Shown here: in pieces, positions 28,228 through 37,078 of the stretch
Layout of the letters: each line of letters starts with the position of its first letter
How positions within the stretch are numbered: position 1 is the first letter of the stretch
Assembly: GCF_001687605.2 (NCBI RefSeq)
Contig: NZ_CP016539.2
Coordinates: forward strand, 774,501 to 838,500
Direction of reading: 5' to 3'
DNA: 64,000 nucleotides
Source: Planococcus plakortidis
Lineage (GTDB): Bacteria; Bacillota; Bacilli; Bacillales_A; Planococcaceae
The notes under the pieces: generated by a model
Told to the model about the DNA's origin: nothing
What the model saw: the letters and a program-made list of their open reading frames with translations, nothing else
The model's database searches: none
Made by a program: the position numbers and the translations under genes

Positions 28228-29127
28228 TCATGACGATGCTTGTGCTTTTACCTGTTCCAAAAAGCCGGTGGCATAGCGGATAAACTCTTTGACTGCGTCG
28301 GTTTGATGTCGGTCTTTATGCCATACCAATCCGACGGTGCGCGTACAGATGGGCTGGGAGATCCTCAATTCTTTTACTGCGAGAGAAGGCAGGCGCTTGC
28401 TTCGGATGAGGGACGGGCTGAAAGCGACGCCGAGCCCTTTGGAGACCAGTTCATAGGTGACGCCTGTTTCATCTCCTTCAAACGCAAAGTCGGGATAGAA
28501 ACCGGCTTCTCCACAAAATTGCTCGGTCATGTCCCGAAACCCGTAGCCCGGAGGCATGACGATAAAAGGATCATTTTTCACTTCAATCAATTCGATGTCT
28601 TCGCGATCTGCAAGTGGATGGCTGGACGGGACGGCGAGGAAAATTTCTTCTTCGATGATCGGGCGCCATTCCAAATCCTCTCCTTCAAGCGGAAAGGTGG
28701 AAATGGCGACATCGATTTCGCCGCTTTCAAGCTGGTTTTTCAAACGCTCCGCAAAAGCCTGGTATTGGCGGAAGCGGGCATTCGGGTAGACATCCAGAAA
28801 TCCAGCGAGCAGTTCAGGCAAGATGGTCGGAATGGTCACGGCGACAGAGACGAGGTTGTTTTGCTTTTCTGCCAAAAACGCCAATTCCTTTTCGCCTTTT
28901 TGAATTTCTCGGAAAACATTTTCGACAACTTGTAAATACGCTTCACCGAGCGGGTTTAATTGGATTTTTCGGCCGGAGCGATTGAATAGTTCGTAGCCTA
29001 AGCGCTGTTCGAGTTTGGAAATGGTTTTGCTGAGGGCAGGTTGTGAAACATTCAAAGCGTGGGCGGCTTTCGTTAAATGCTGGTGTTTGGCTACTTCCTG
29101 GAAATAGCGCATTTGCAATAAATCCAT
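28228..29127 (-). CDS. LysR-family transcriptional regulator
   Basis: 299 residues from MDLLQMRYFQEVAKH, with AAAGGAGC 8 bp upstream. The N-terminal winged HTH (HLTKAAHALNVSQPALSKTISKLEQRLGYELFNRSGRKIQLNPLGEAYL) is followed by the periplasmic-binding-like effector domain. It resembles the GltC/YofA-like group. The target genes are not evident; it lies between DinB and the GMC operon without a divergent partner. Confidence 0.9.
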   Translation of the reverse strand: MDLLQMRYFQEVAKHQHLTKAAHALNVSQPALSKTISKLEQRLGYELFNRSGRKIQLNPLGEAYLQVVENVFREIQKGEKELAFLAEKQNNLVSVAVTIPTILPELLAGFLDVYPNARFRQYQAFAERLKNQLESGEIDVAISTFPLEGEDLEWRPIIEEEIFLAVPSSHPLADREDIELIEVKNDPFIVMPPGYGFRDMTEQFCGEAGFYPDFAFEGDETGVTYELVSKGLGVAFSPSLIRSKRLPSLAVKELRISQPICTRTVGLVWHKDRHQTDAVKEFIRYATGFLEQVKAQASS

Positions 29128-29221
29128 GGGGCGGGCTCCTTTCGCTGGAGGCATGTTCTATCTGTCAGTTTAGCCTACCCCGAAGCCATTCCGCAAATCG
29201 ATTCAAGAAAGCTTACAAACC

Positions 29222-29252
29222 AAAAAAACCGCAGTTCCGAAGAACCACGGTC
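29222..29252 (-). terminator. Terminator of the GMC operon
   Basis: Minus strand ACCGTGGTTC, TTCG loop, GAACTGCGGT and seven T, with one internal mismatch. Confidence 0.85.
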
Positions 29253-29257
29253 CAAGT

Positions 29258-30979
29258 TTATACGAGTGAGCCGCCTTCATCCAAGTAACGCTGGATGCCT
29301 TCCGCCGCGCGGTAGGAAAGCGCGCCGAGCGTTCCGGTCGGATTGAAGGAGCTATTGTGCGGGAAAGCGGAAGCGCCGACGACGAAGACGTTGTCAGCGT
29401 CCCACATCTGCAAATATGTGTTAACGGCAGAGGTTTCAGGGTCTGTCCCCATGATGACGCCGCCTGTATTGTGCGTATTGGTGTCTTTATTGACGTTGAA
29501 ATCGCTTTGGGTGTCGTTTGTATCGATGATATCCGCACCGATTTCTTCTGCAATTTCATGTGTTTTTTGCGAAATGTATTTCACTAGTTCACGGTCGTGT
29601 TCTGTGTAATCATATGTCATGCGCAGCAAAGGTTTGCCGTACGCATCTTTATAAGTCGGATCCAAATCCAGGTAGTTGTAGCGGTAAGGCATGCTGGCAC
29701 CTTGTGATTTAACTGGGAAGAAGCTATTGCTGTATTTGATCGACTGGCTCTTGAACTCTGCACCCCAGGCAGGCGTGCCTTTTGGAACGACGTTATTGGC
29801 AATCGGCCGGTTGCCGTATTGCGTGACGCGGATACCTGCACCGTGGATGAATTTTAGGTCAGAATGGTCGAAATTGTCGCCCGCGTATTCGGGGATTTCG
29901 ATTCCCAAAGCACCGGCGCCGCCGTATAGATTGAATTCCTGGTCTTCGAAGAACATCATCGAAGAAGCCGAGCTGACTTGATAGGCATAGTTTTTACCGA
30001 TCACGCCGGTATTGGATTTTGAGTCGTACGGTTTTCCGAGGCCTGAATTCAATAATAAGCGGACGTTATTGAAGACGTAGCTAGTCACGACCACAACTTC
30101 TGCTGGCTGTTCAAACTCTTCGCCGGTGATCATGTCGATGTAGAGGACACCGGTCGCTTTTGTTCCGTCGTTCAAGATTTCGGTGACATTGGAATAGGTG
30201 CGTAAATCCAGTTGTCCGGTATCTTTGGCGACGGGGATGACGGTCACGGCAGGATCTGCTTTCGCGCCGTATTCACAGCCGAAGTTTTCGCAAAATGCGC
30301 AGTACTGGCAGGCGCCGCGAGAAATGCCATCCGGGTTTTCGTACGCTTCCGATAAATTGGCGGACGGCAAGACGTATGGTGTATAGCCGAGATTTTTCGT
30401 CGCTTCTTCAAACATTTTCATGATGGGCGTCTTGAGCATTGGGCCGGTCGGATAAGGGTTCGAGCGTTTGCCGTAGGATTCCACTGTCTCGCCGGAAATC
30501 CCCGCCATTTTTTCGAACGTGTCGTAATACGGCTCCATCTCATCATAAGTCAGTCCCCAATCCTGGATCGGGTAATCGGCGCCGAGTTTGTCGGGACCGT
30601 ATTTTTCATCGGTCATCGATTTGATTTCGAAGTCATACGGCAAGAAACGGTAAGTTTGGCCGTTCCAATGCGACCCGGCGCCGCCCACGCCGTCACCGAC
30701 GATGAACGTGCCATAATCACGCATCGGCAAAGCACGCATCTTTTCGTTATTGCGATGCGTGATGGTTTCTTTTGATAGATCCTGCATCAATTCTTCACGG
30801 TGCTGATAGCGCAGTTCGTCGTGCGCCATCAAATAATCGCTCGTCTTGCGGTCTTTCCCGCGTTCGAGCCCGACGACCGGGATGCCGGCTTTCGTCAATT
30901 CTGCCGAGACAATCCCGCCAGCCCAGCCCATGCCGACCACGACGACGGGTACTTTAGGCAATTTTGTAGCCATGTTCAT
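29258..30979 (-). CDS. GMC-family FAD oxidoreductase (gluconate 2-dehydrogenase large-subunit type)
   Basis: 573 residues. N-terminal FAD loop VVVVGMGWAGGIVSAELTKAGIPVVGLERG; VGDGVGGAGSHWNGQTYRF; the cluster of four Cys in GACQYCAFCENFGCEYGAK; and C-terminal TGGVIMGTDPETSAVNTYLQMWDADNVFVVGASAFPHNSSFNPTGTLGALSYRAAEGI with the GMC catalytic His/Asn region. The family oxidises sugars or sugar acids. No signal peptide, while its partner has a Tat signal, so it may be co-exported with it (known for some Tat complexes). RBS AAAGGATG. No cytochrome c subunit gene is nearby. Confidence 0.88.
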   Translation of the reverse strand: MNMATKLPKVPVVVVGMGWAGGIVSAELTKAGIPVVGLERGKDRKTSDYLMAHDELRYQHREELMQDLSKETITHRNNEKMRALPMRDYGTFIVGDGVGGAGSHWNGQTYRFLPYDFEIKSMTDEKYGPDKLGADYPIQDWGLTYDEMEPYYDTFEKMAGISGETVESYGKRSNPYPTGPMLKTPIMKMFEEATKNLGYTPYVLPSANLSEAYENPDGISRGACQYCAFCENFGCEYGAKADPAVTVIPVAKDTGQLDLRTYSNVTEILNDGTKATGVLYIDMITGEEFEQPAEVVVVTSYVFNNVRLLLNSGLGKPYDSKSNTGVIGKNYAYQVSSASSMMFFEDQEFNLYGGAGALGIEIPEYAGDNFDHSDLKFIHGAGIRVTQYGNRPIANNVVPKGTPAWGAEFKSQSIKYSNSFFPVKSQGASMPYRYNYLDLDPTYKDAYGKPLLRMTYDYTEHDRELVKYISQKTHEIAEEIGADIIDTNDTQSDFNVNKDTNTHNTGGVIMGTDPETSAVNTYLQMWDADNVFVVGASAFPHNSSFNPTGTLGALSYRAAEGIQRYLDEGGSLV

Positions 30980-30994
30980 TCATCCTTTCTTTCC

Positions 30995-31753
30995 TCAATG
31001 CCCCATATGGCTGTTCAAGCCTTGTGGCGGCAATTCCACAAATTTATCCTGTTGAATTTCTTTGACGTACGCCATGCGGGAGCCTGGGTATTTTCGCATC
31101 GCCCAACCCTCCATATTTTTATTGCCGCCATATAACGGGTCGGCATAGACGCCTTCGATCGTCAAAGTTCGCAGCAAGCTGAAGAACAGGGGCGATTTGA
31201 CGCTTGAAATATCGGGCACTTTTCCGTCGCTGAAATCCGTCAAGACCTGATCCTGCTGTTCAGGTTCAAGGTCGATGAATGGATTGTCGTATTGTTTCTG
31301 GCTATAGGCATCGAGTGCTTTCAAGCCAAGGAGGAATAAATCTTTGCGCAGGATGCGAATTTGGCTGCCCTGTGTTTCTTCTGCCTCAAAGAAAGGCGCA
31401 GCCATATATTCCTTGGAATTGATTCCCCATGGGCTTGCAAGCTGGTGATCGATGTAGATGGCCGCGTTCAATTCCATCGCGCCGGGGCCATTATCGTCTT
31501 TCGGATAAATGCGTTCGGCTACTGCTTGGGTCAATCGGTATTGATCGGGAGTGAAGAATTGGAGCGCTTCTGCCGGGTTGACCGTCAACTGCTTGGCAGG
31601 GGCGACGTCATGCGTAGCGACTTGTTCTTTGCCGCCGAGCAGGCTGCCGAGCGCGCCGCCTAATACGACACCGCCTACCGTGAGTCCCGAATTCCTCAGA
31701 AACTCGCGCCGTGTCGATCCTTTTTTTGTCGGGGATTTAGCGTCTTCCGCCAT
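30995..31753 (-). CDS. Gluconate 2-dehydrogenase subunit 3-family protein with Tat signal
   Basis: 252 residues. The N-terminus carries a twin-arginine signal: KKGSTRREFLRNSGLTVGGVVLGGALGSLLGG. The mature part has QFFTPDQYRLTQAVAERIYPKDDNGPGAMELNAAIYIDHQLAS, the usual opening of subunit 3 of membrane gluconate dehydrogenases. It lies 15 bp upstream of the GMC flavoprotein and presumably forms a complex with it outside the membrane. The tat genes are less than 1 kb away. Confidence 0.88.
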   Translation of the reverse strand: MAEDAKSPTKKGSTRREFLRNSGLTVGGVVLGGALGSLLGGKEQVATHDVAPAKQLTVNPAEALQFFTPDQYRLTQAVAERIYPKDDNGPGAMELNAAIYIDHQLASPWGINSKEYMAAPFFEAEETQGSQIRILRKDLFLLGLKALDAYSQKQYDNPFIDLEPEQQDQVLTDFSDGKVPDISSVKSPLFFSLLRTLTIEGVYADPLYGGNKNMEGWAMRKYPGSRMAYVKEIQQDKFVELPPQGLNSHMGH

Positions 31754-31961
31754 GGTAAAACCTCCTGTATCGTGTGGAATAAGTATGAATGAGAAACTGT
31801 TGGTTCTAGAAAGAACGGAGGATTTTAGAAAAATCCCACGTTCGAAAAACCGGTTTATACAGTCGTAAAACTAGCACAATGAATGATTATACGCTTAGGG
31901 ACACGAAAAAAATAATACTTGTTTTCACATATTTAAATAACCTAATGGTTATATTAAAGAA

Positions 31962-31994
31962 TAAAAAAAAGACCGCTCCCAAAAAGAGCGGCGC
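31962..31994 (-). terminator. Terminator of the 85-residue membrane protein gene
   Basis: Minus strand CCGCTC, loop with T-run, GAGCGG, then TCTTTTTTTT. Confidence 0.85.
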
Positions 31995-31999
31995 TGCTA

Positions 32000-32257
32000 T
32001 CAAGAAAAGATGGCATGGAAATTATTGCTTAATGAAAACAAGGCAGTGCTGAATAATAAAGCAAAAATGAACAGCCAGTATTTCGTTCCGCTCCAAAAGA
32101 ACACAATCATTGCTATTCCGACGCCAGTTCCAGCTAATGCGAACCAAGGGAAGGGGCTATAGAAGAGGGAAAGGAAGTAACTGAAGTCCAGTGCGATGAA
32201 AATCCCAAGAAGAACTTGGTTGATCATTCTCAATTCCTCGTCATTATATTTCGTCAT
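32000..32257 (-). CDS. Small membrane protein, hypothetical
   Basis: 85 residues with about three hydrophobic helices (INQVLLGIFIALDFSYFLSLF, WFALAGTGVGIAMIVFFW, YWLFIFALLFSTALFSL) after a charged N-terminus. It has its own terminator. Divergent from tatA. No recognisable family. Confidence 0.6.
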   Translation of the reverse strand: MTKYNDEELRMINQVLLGIFIALDFSYFLSLFYSPFPWFALAGTGVGIAMIVFFWSGTKYWLFIFALLFSTALFSLSNNFHAIFS

Positions 32258-32484
32258 GTTTATTTCACCTGCCTACAAAAATATTGATAACCTTAAATAT
32301 ATGATTTACAAATCATTAATTAAGAGTATAATGACTTTTTGAAAGCCGAGTCAATCTATATTTTTTCACGCAGCCTTGAGCCGAATGCAAAAATCAAAGA
32401 ACCTTCCATATAGGCTCGATGGCAAAACTTGCGTGCACATACAAGCACGATGGCAGGCGAAAACTACAGATAGGAGGAGAGAGG

Positions 32485-32682
32485 ATGCCAAATATCGGAG
32501 TCCCAGGACTGATTTTAATTTTAGTGATCGCGTTGATCGTTTTCGGGCCGGCGAAGCTTCCGCAACTAGGGCGCGCTGTCGGAGAAACTTTAAGAGAATT
32601 TAAAAGCTCAACGAAAGAATTGATGAGCGATGACGATGCGACTGACAAAACCAATGACACAAAAGAAACGAAAAAGGATTGA
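32485..32682 (+). CDS. tatA: Twin-arginine translocase protein TatA (first copy)
   Basis: 65 residues: short N-terminal transmembrane helix ([17 protein letters not shown]), the FGP hinge, then the amphipathic helix ([24 protein letters not shown]) and a charged tail. ATG follows TAGGAGGAGAG. TatA forms the protein-conducting element for folded Tat substrates. The order tatA-tatC-tatA lies beside a Tat-signal substrate gene. Confidence 0.93.
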   Translation: MPNIGVPGLILILVIALIVFGPAKLPQLGRAVGETLREFKSSTKELMSDDDATDKTNDTKETKKD

Positions 32683-32752
32683 AGCCAAAAGCTTGAGCTT
32701 TAGAGCAGACCATTCAGTGCTTTTGCTTCGTCTTTATTAGGTGGTACAGGAA

Positions 32753-33490
32753 ATGGAACAGGAATTCACGCTTATCGAACATTTAACAGATCTCAGGAAA
32801 CGGCTGATCATCACCGTGATGGCGTTTATCGCCTCACTCGCCGCGGGATTTGCGAGCGCTGCACACATCTTGAATTTCATCAAGCTGCAGCCGACTGCGG
32901 TGAATGTTGATTGGAACGTTTTTGGCTTTACCGACGGTATCATGATTTATTTTAAATGCGCCTTGGTCCTGGCGGTGTTGTTGACATTGCCGGTGGCGTT
33001 GCATCAAACTTGGCTATTCGTCAAACCTGCCTTATCGGAAATGGAGGCCAAAGGGACCTATGTTTATATCCCGGCATCGTTCCTATTGTTTCTGCTCGGG
33101 GTGAGCTTCAGCTATTTCATCATGTTCCCCATGATGCTGAACTTCATGTCGGATATCAATCAGTCCATCGGAGCCACGGAAACCTATGGGATGAGCCAAT
33201 ATTTCACCTTCCTATTCAATTTGGTCATTCCGGTCGGGCTGGTGTTCGAGATGCCGCTCATCGTCATGTTTTTGACGAAGCTTGGCATCGTTACGCCGCA
33301 ATCGCTGCGGAAAATGCGCAAAATCGCTTACTTCGTTTTGGTGGTGGTCGGAGTGTTGATTTCACCACCCGATTTTCTATCGGATGTGCTGATCATTGTG
33401 CCGTTGTTTGCGCTATTTGAAATCAGCATCATCATTTCAGCCATCACGATGAAGCGCTCAACGAAAAACAAATTGGAACAGAAAGCATGA
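32753..33490 (+). CDS. tatC: Sec-independent protein translocase TatC
   Basis: 245 residues, six transmembrane helices. N-terminal [22 protein letters not shown] holds the conserved cytoplasmic Glu and the LRKR element that read the twin-Arg signal; later [34 protein letters not shown] and GLVFEMPL are typical. GTG at 32741 is in frame, but AGGTGG is better spaced for the ATG at 32753. Confidence 0.94.
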   Translation: MEQEFTLIEHLTDLRKRLIITVMAFIASLAAGFASAAHILNFIKLQPTAVNVDWNVFGFTDGIMIYFKCALVLAVLLTLPVALHQTWLFVKPALSEMEAKGTYVYIPASFLLFLLGVSFSYFIMFPMMLNFMSDINQSIGATETYGMSQYFTFLFNLVIPVGLVFEMPLIVMFLTKLGIVTPQSLRKMRKIAYFVLVVVGVLISPPDFLSDVLIIVPLFALFEISIIISAITMKRSTKNKLEQKA

Positions 33491-33515
33491 CGCTAGCGAA
33501 AGGGGGAGGACCATC

Positions 33516-33734
33516 GTGCCCAATATAGGAATCCCGGGATTGGTTTTGATCTTGATCATCGCCTTGATCGTCTTTGGTCCAGCTAAACTGCCGCAGCTAG
33601 GAAAAGCGGCAGGGCAGACTTTGAAGGAATTCAAAAGTTCGACAAAAGGCATCATCGATGAGGTCTCAGATGAATTCAAGATGGATGATGCAAGCAATCA
33701 AGACGTAAAAAGAAATGACGGCAAGAAAAACTAA
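33516..33734 (+). CDS. tatA: Twin-arginine translocase protein TatA (second copy)
   Basis: 72 residues, GTG start after AGGGGGAGGA. Near-identical to the first copy in its first ~45 residues ([38 protein letters not shown]) but with a different tail ([19 protein letters not shown]). Two TatA copies around one TatC suggest either duplication for dosage or substrate-specific variants, as Bacillus has TatAd, TatAy and TatAc. Confidence 0.93.
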   Translation: MPNIGIPGLVLILIIALIVFGPAKLPQLGKAAGQTLKEFKSSTKGIIDEVSDEFKMDDASNQDVKRNDGKKN

Positions 33735-33743
33735 ACTTGACCC

Positions 33744-33792
33744 AAAAGCACGCTCCCTGCAAAGCCATCAAGCAGGAGAGCGTGCTTTTTTC
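33744..33792 (+). terminator. Terminator of the tat operon
   Basis: AAAAGCACGCTC(C)CTGC pairs with GCAGGAGAGCGTGCTTTT, followed by more T. Confidence 0.9.
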
Positions 33793-33809
33793 CGTTGAAG
33801 AATTCGTTC

Positions 33810-33837
33810 TTGACTTATTCGGGGGAGATGCTAAGAT
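33810..33837 (+). promoter_or_regulatory. Sigma-A-like promoter of the T-box transcript
   Basis: TTGACT at 33810-33815 and TAAGAT at 33832-33837 with a 16-bp spacer, just upstream of the T-box leader. Confidence 0.65.
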
Positions 33838-33844
33838 TTAAAGC

Positions 33845-34077
33845 AATTGCAAAAAGCAACGACGAATAGGTTGAATGATGAATGAGTAGGCTCATTGCGC
33901 GCAGCACAAAGAGACTGGACGGAAGGTGGAAGTCCAGGCAGCAATCGGGGTGAATTACGCCATCTGCAGTTTCGACGGTCAATTGAGTGGATGTTCCAAA
34001 GCGGAAGGTCAACTAGGGTGGTAACGCGGAGAAAACCTTCGTCCCTTTTTTAGGGGATGAGTGGTTTTCTTTTTTTA
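33845..34077 (+). promoter_or_regulatory. T-box riboswitch, probably tyrosine-specific
   Basis: Stem I has the S-turn strands AGTA (33885-33888) and GAA, followed by specifier TAC (33956-33958) in TGAATTACGC, i.e. Tyr. The apical hairpin is CTGGAC...GTCCAG. The T-box AGGGTGGTAACGCGG is at 34015-34029, where the T after TGG would pair with an A discriminator base, as in tRNA-Tyr. The terminator uses GAAAACC...GTCCC with GGGGAT...GGTTTTC and a T-run. Uncharged tRNA-Tyr should turn on the transporter downstream. Confidence 0.9.
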
Positions 34078-34103
34078 TTTTCACAATACAGGAGGAACTG
34101 GAC

Positions 34104-35498
34104 ATGTTTCATATTAAAGCGATTTTATCACCGGGTACGAAAGAAGCGGCGGCACTCGTCGCACTGGTCGTCGCGATCATCAGCGTCAGCATCATCGGAT
34201 TTGAAGCGGCTCCGCATGTGCCGATCTTAATAGCGATTTTGTTGCTGATGTGCTACGGGCTGGCTAAAAAATTATCGTACCGCGAACTGGAGCGGGGGTT
34301 GATCGAAGGCGCGGGCGCAGGAATGGGCGCCGTGTTCTTGTTCTTCTTCATCGGCATCCTCATCAGCAGCTGGATGATGAGCGGGACGATCCCGACTTTG
34401 ATCTATGCCGGGTTCAGCCTGGTGACGCCTGTGTTTTTCTTTGCGGTGGTCTTTGTCGTCACGGCGATCATCGGGCTGTCTGTCGGCAGTTCCTTGACGA
34501 CCGTGGCGACGGTAGGTGTTGCTTTGATCGGCATCGCCGGAGCGCTTGATTTGTCGCTGGCCATCACGGCAGGCGCAATCGTCTCGGGCGCCTTTTTCGG
34601 GGACAAGATGTCGCCGTTATCGGATACGACCAACTTGGCGGCTTCCATTGTCGGCGTGGATCTCTTCGAACACATCCGCAATATGGGGTGGACAACGATT
34701 CCTGCTTTTATTCTGACACTGATTTTCTTCGGTGTGTTATCGCCTTCAGTTACCTTGGACCATACCGAGGACATTGCCCTGTTCAAGGAAGGCTTGCTTG
34801 AGACCGGCTTGATTCATTGGTACGCCATGGCGCCTCTCGTCATCTTGATCGCCTTGACGGTATTCAAAGTACCTGCGGTTTTGACTTTGGCCGCAAGTTC
34901 GGTGGTAGCGCTTATCGTTTCCTTGTTCCACCAGAGCTTGCAAGTCTCGTCGATGCTCGGCATCCTGTTCGGCGGCTACGAATCATCGACCGGCATTGAT
35001 GAAATCGATGCGCTGCTTTCGCGTGGCGGCATGGAAAGCATGTTCTTCACCATCGCTCTGGTGCTACTCGCGCTCAGCATGGGCGGATTATTATTCAAAC
35101 TCGGCATCATCCAAAGTTTGCTGGCGAAAATCGAAAGCCTGCTGAAGAAAGTGTCTTCTGTCATCGTCGCATCCGCCTTGACGGCGATCGGCACGAACAT
35201 CCTCGTCGGGGAACAATACTTATCGATCTTGCTGACGGGACAAGCGTTCAGTGAATCTTACGGAAAAGTCGGACTGGCCGGAAAGAACTTGAGCCGCGTC
35301 ATGGAAGATGCTGGGACAGTCGTCAATCCGCTCGTGCCGTGGAGCGTCTGCGGGATTTTCATCGCCTCGGTGTTGGATGTTTCGACATTGGAATATTTGC
35401 CGTTTGCGTTCTTCTGCTTGCTGTCGCCTCTTTTGACGGTGTTGCTTGGGGTGAGCGGGAAAACCTTGACGTATATTAAAAAATCTCCAGTAAAGTGA
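34104..35498 (+). CDS. NhaC-family transporter under T-box control, candidate tyrosine transporter
   Basis: 464 residues, about 11 transmembrane helices. NhaC signature regions: IGLSVGSSLTTVATVGVALIGIAGAL, GAFFGDKMSPLSDTTNLAA and a C-terminal NILVGEQYLSILLTGQAF followed by EDAGTVVNPLVPWS. The family is named for Na+/H+ antiport, but T-box-controlled members in Bacillales (YheL-like) have been proposed to take up tyrosine. Here the leader's Tyr specifier supports that; the transported solute is inferred. RBS ACAGGAGGAAC. Confidence 0.82.
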   Translation: MFHIKAILSPGTKEAAALVALVVAIISVSIIGFEAAPHVPILIAILLLMCYGLAKKLSYRELERGLIEGAGAGMGAVFLFFFIGILISSWMMSGTIPTLIYAGFSLVTPVFFFAVVFVVTAIIGLSVGSSLTTVATVGVALIGIAGALDLSLAITAGAIVSGAFFGDKMSPLSDTTNLAASIVGVDLFEHIRNMGWTTIPAFILTLIFFGVLSPSVTLDHTEDIALFKEGLLETGLIHWYAMAPLVILIALTVFKVPAVLTLAASSVVALIVSLFHQSLQVSSMLGILFGGYESSTGIDEIDALLSRGGMESMFFTIALVLLALSMGGLLFKLGIIQSLLAKIESLLKKVSSVIVASALTAIGTNILVGEQYLSILLTGQAFSESYGKVGLAGKNLSRVMEDAGTVVNPLVPWSVCGIFIASVLDVSTLEYLPFAFFCLLSPLLTVLLGVSGKTLTYIKKSPVK

Positions 35499-35511
35499 AT
35501 GCTAAGCAAGC

Positions 35512-35563
35512 CAAAAGGGCTGTCGCCAAGTCATCTTCATGATCTTAGCGACAGCCCTTTTTC
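35512..35563. terminator. Bidirectional terminator after the NhaC-family gene
   Basis: AAAAGGGCTGTCGC pairs with GCGACAGCCCTTTTT across a ~24-nt loop. Confidence 0.9.
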
Positions 35564-35570
35564 TATATTT

Positions 35571-35996
35571 CTACTGGTTAAGGATTCCCTTGCTAGCCTG
35601 GGAATCGGTTTTGTGCTTGCTGAAAACGCCGTACAAGCCGAGTGCTATTTGGATGAAACTGAGGATGAAAAAGAACACGAGCGGCAAATACCAGTCGCCC
35701 AGCAATACAATCGGCAACGCCGCGCTCAGCGATAACAGGATTCCTAAACTAATAGTAGCGACAAAACATGTCCGCGTTTTCTTAGTGAATCCGCAAACTG
35801 CTGCCACAGCGTTTCCGATTCCGAAGACAACCATTCCATAAATAGCTAAAGCAGGCCAACTAGTAAAAGGCATGACGCCGACCCACTCGGGCGGGAACTC
35901 CACGAACATCCCCATGAACGGCAGCATGGAAATCCCCATAAAAAACGCGCCTAACGACATTGCTAGATTAAATGCAGCGACCAGTTTTGTCAGCAA
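35571..35996 (-). CDS. Four-helix membrane protein, hypothetical
   Basis: 141 residues with four hydrophobic helices (AFNLAMSLGAFFMGISMLPFMGMF, WPALAIYGMVVFGIGNAVAAVCGF, VATISLGILLSLSAALPIVLLG, LPLVFFFILSFIQIALGLYGVF). AAGGAGGAAAAG precedes the ATG. No family recognised. Confidence 0.7.
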   Translation of the reverse strand: MLTKLVAAFNLAMSLGAFFMGISMLPFMGMFVEFPPEWVGVMPFTSWPALAIYGMVVFGIGNAVAAVCGFTKKTRTCFVATISLGILLSLSAALPIVLLGDWYLPLVFFFILSFIQIALGLYGVFSKHKTDSQASKGILNQ

Positions 35997-36076
35997 GATC
36001 TTTTCCTCCTTTGGTTTCGAAGAATGAACAAGTTGCTCTGAAATTTACTGTTACTAAAAAGCGAAGGAAGTCAGGA

Positions 36077-36286
36077 CTATTCTTCCTCCTGGTATTCCAT
36101 TACATCGCCTGGCTGGCAGTCGAGCACTTTGCAGATGGCTTCAAGCGTCGAGAAACGGATCGCTTTCGCTTTGCCGTTTTTCAAGATGGACAAATTGGGC
36201 ATGGTGACGCCGACTTTTTCGGATAGCTCGGTCATGCTCATTTTGCGCTTAGCAAGCATGACGTCGAGATTTATGATGATTGGCAT
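36077..36286 (-). CDS. Xre-family small HTH regulator
   Basis: 69 residues, almost entirely an HTH_XRE domain: LDVMLAKRKMSMTELSEKVGVTMPNLSILKNGKAKAIRFSTLEAICKVLDCQPGDVMEY. Close to YozG-type regulators that pair with DUF2975 membrane proteins; the partner gene lies 9 bp upstream in the same operon. The pair is common in Firmicutes but its role is unknown. Confidence 0.9.
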   Translation of the reverse strand: MPIIINLDVMLAKRKMSMTELSEKVGVTMPNLSILKNGKAKAIRFSTLEAICKVLDCQPGDVMEYQEEE

Positions 36287-36295
36287 GGTATCACC

Positions 36296-36775
36296 TCAGA
36301 CCGTAAGATCGTTTTCTGATTTGATGTCGATGGCGTGTGTCAGCAGCTTCTGCAAAACTGCTGCGAAAACGGCGATGACAAGTGCACCGAAGCCGATTGC
36401 TGCGCCCATGAGAATAAGTCCCGGGGCATCATCAATTTCTGCGATGATGTAAAACAACGGCATCGCGAGAACGTAAATGCCGGTAATCACCAGCGCACAC
36501 CGTTTGATGTTTTTGATCGCCGTCACTGAGCGCACAGAGAAGGCGATATTGTCATCGATAAAGCTCAATAATTTATAAGTCTGGTACAGCGCGACGAAAT
36601 ACGCAACCGCCGTTGCATAAAGCAAGGCGACAAACACATATTGCAAAAACGCCAGCTGATCCGGTCCGTCCTGGATAATGCTCGAAAGCGGCAGCACCAC
36701 GAAGATGCACAACGCGATGACCGGCAGCGCCATGAGAAACAGCACCACTTTCAAAAACAAAGTCTCCCGTTTCAT
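36296..36775 (-). CDS. DUF2975-family membrane protein
   Basis: 159 residues from MKRETLFLK at 36775, with AAAGAGGTGT upstream. Four transmembrane helices: VVLFLMALPVIALCIFVVLPL, YVFVALLYATAVAYFVAL, CALVITGIYVLAMPLFYII, GLILMGAAIGFGALVIAVFAAVL. Between helices 2 and 3 lies the conserved LLSFIDDNIAFSVRSVTAIKNIK segment of DUF2975. Upstream of and co-transcribed with the Xre gene. Confidence 0.82.
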   Translation of the reverse strand: MKRETLFLKVVLFLMALPVIALCIFVVLPLSSIIQDGPDQLAFLQYVFVALLYATAVAYFVALYQTYKLLSFIDDNIAFSVRSVTAIKNIKRCALVITGIYVLAMPLFYIIAEIDDAPGLILMGAAIGFGALVIAVFAAVLQKLLTHAIDIKSENDLTV

Positions 36776-37078
36776 AAAACACACCTCTTTGCTTGTTAAT
36801 ATTTAAAGTATAGTGACTTATTTATTGATTATCAATAAAAAATTGTCGTTTAGCGATATTAAAATTTTGAAAGGAAAGGCTGAACAGAGGTATTTCTAAT
36901 CAGTTTCTAACAAGTTATGCTTGTTGATTAAAGAAAATCATCTTAATTGCAAATTCCCTAGTCTTTTATTATCAGAATATTGAAATATTTATTGAAAAAG
37001 AGTACACTGAAACTGTTTAGCTCTATGGAATTTGTCGCACGCCATCCGAATTCAAGGAGTAAAAAAGGAGGAGTCGCA

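Noticed and set aside
28240..28935. 231-codon plus-strand frame over the LysR gene
   Set aside because: Shadow of a conserved LysR effector domain, with no start signal.
33815..34012. 65-codon minus-strand frame in the leader
   Set aside because: It lies over the T-box RNA, whose conserved elements explain the sequence.
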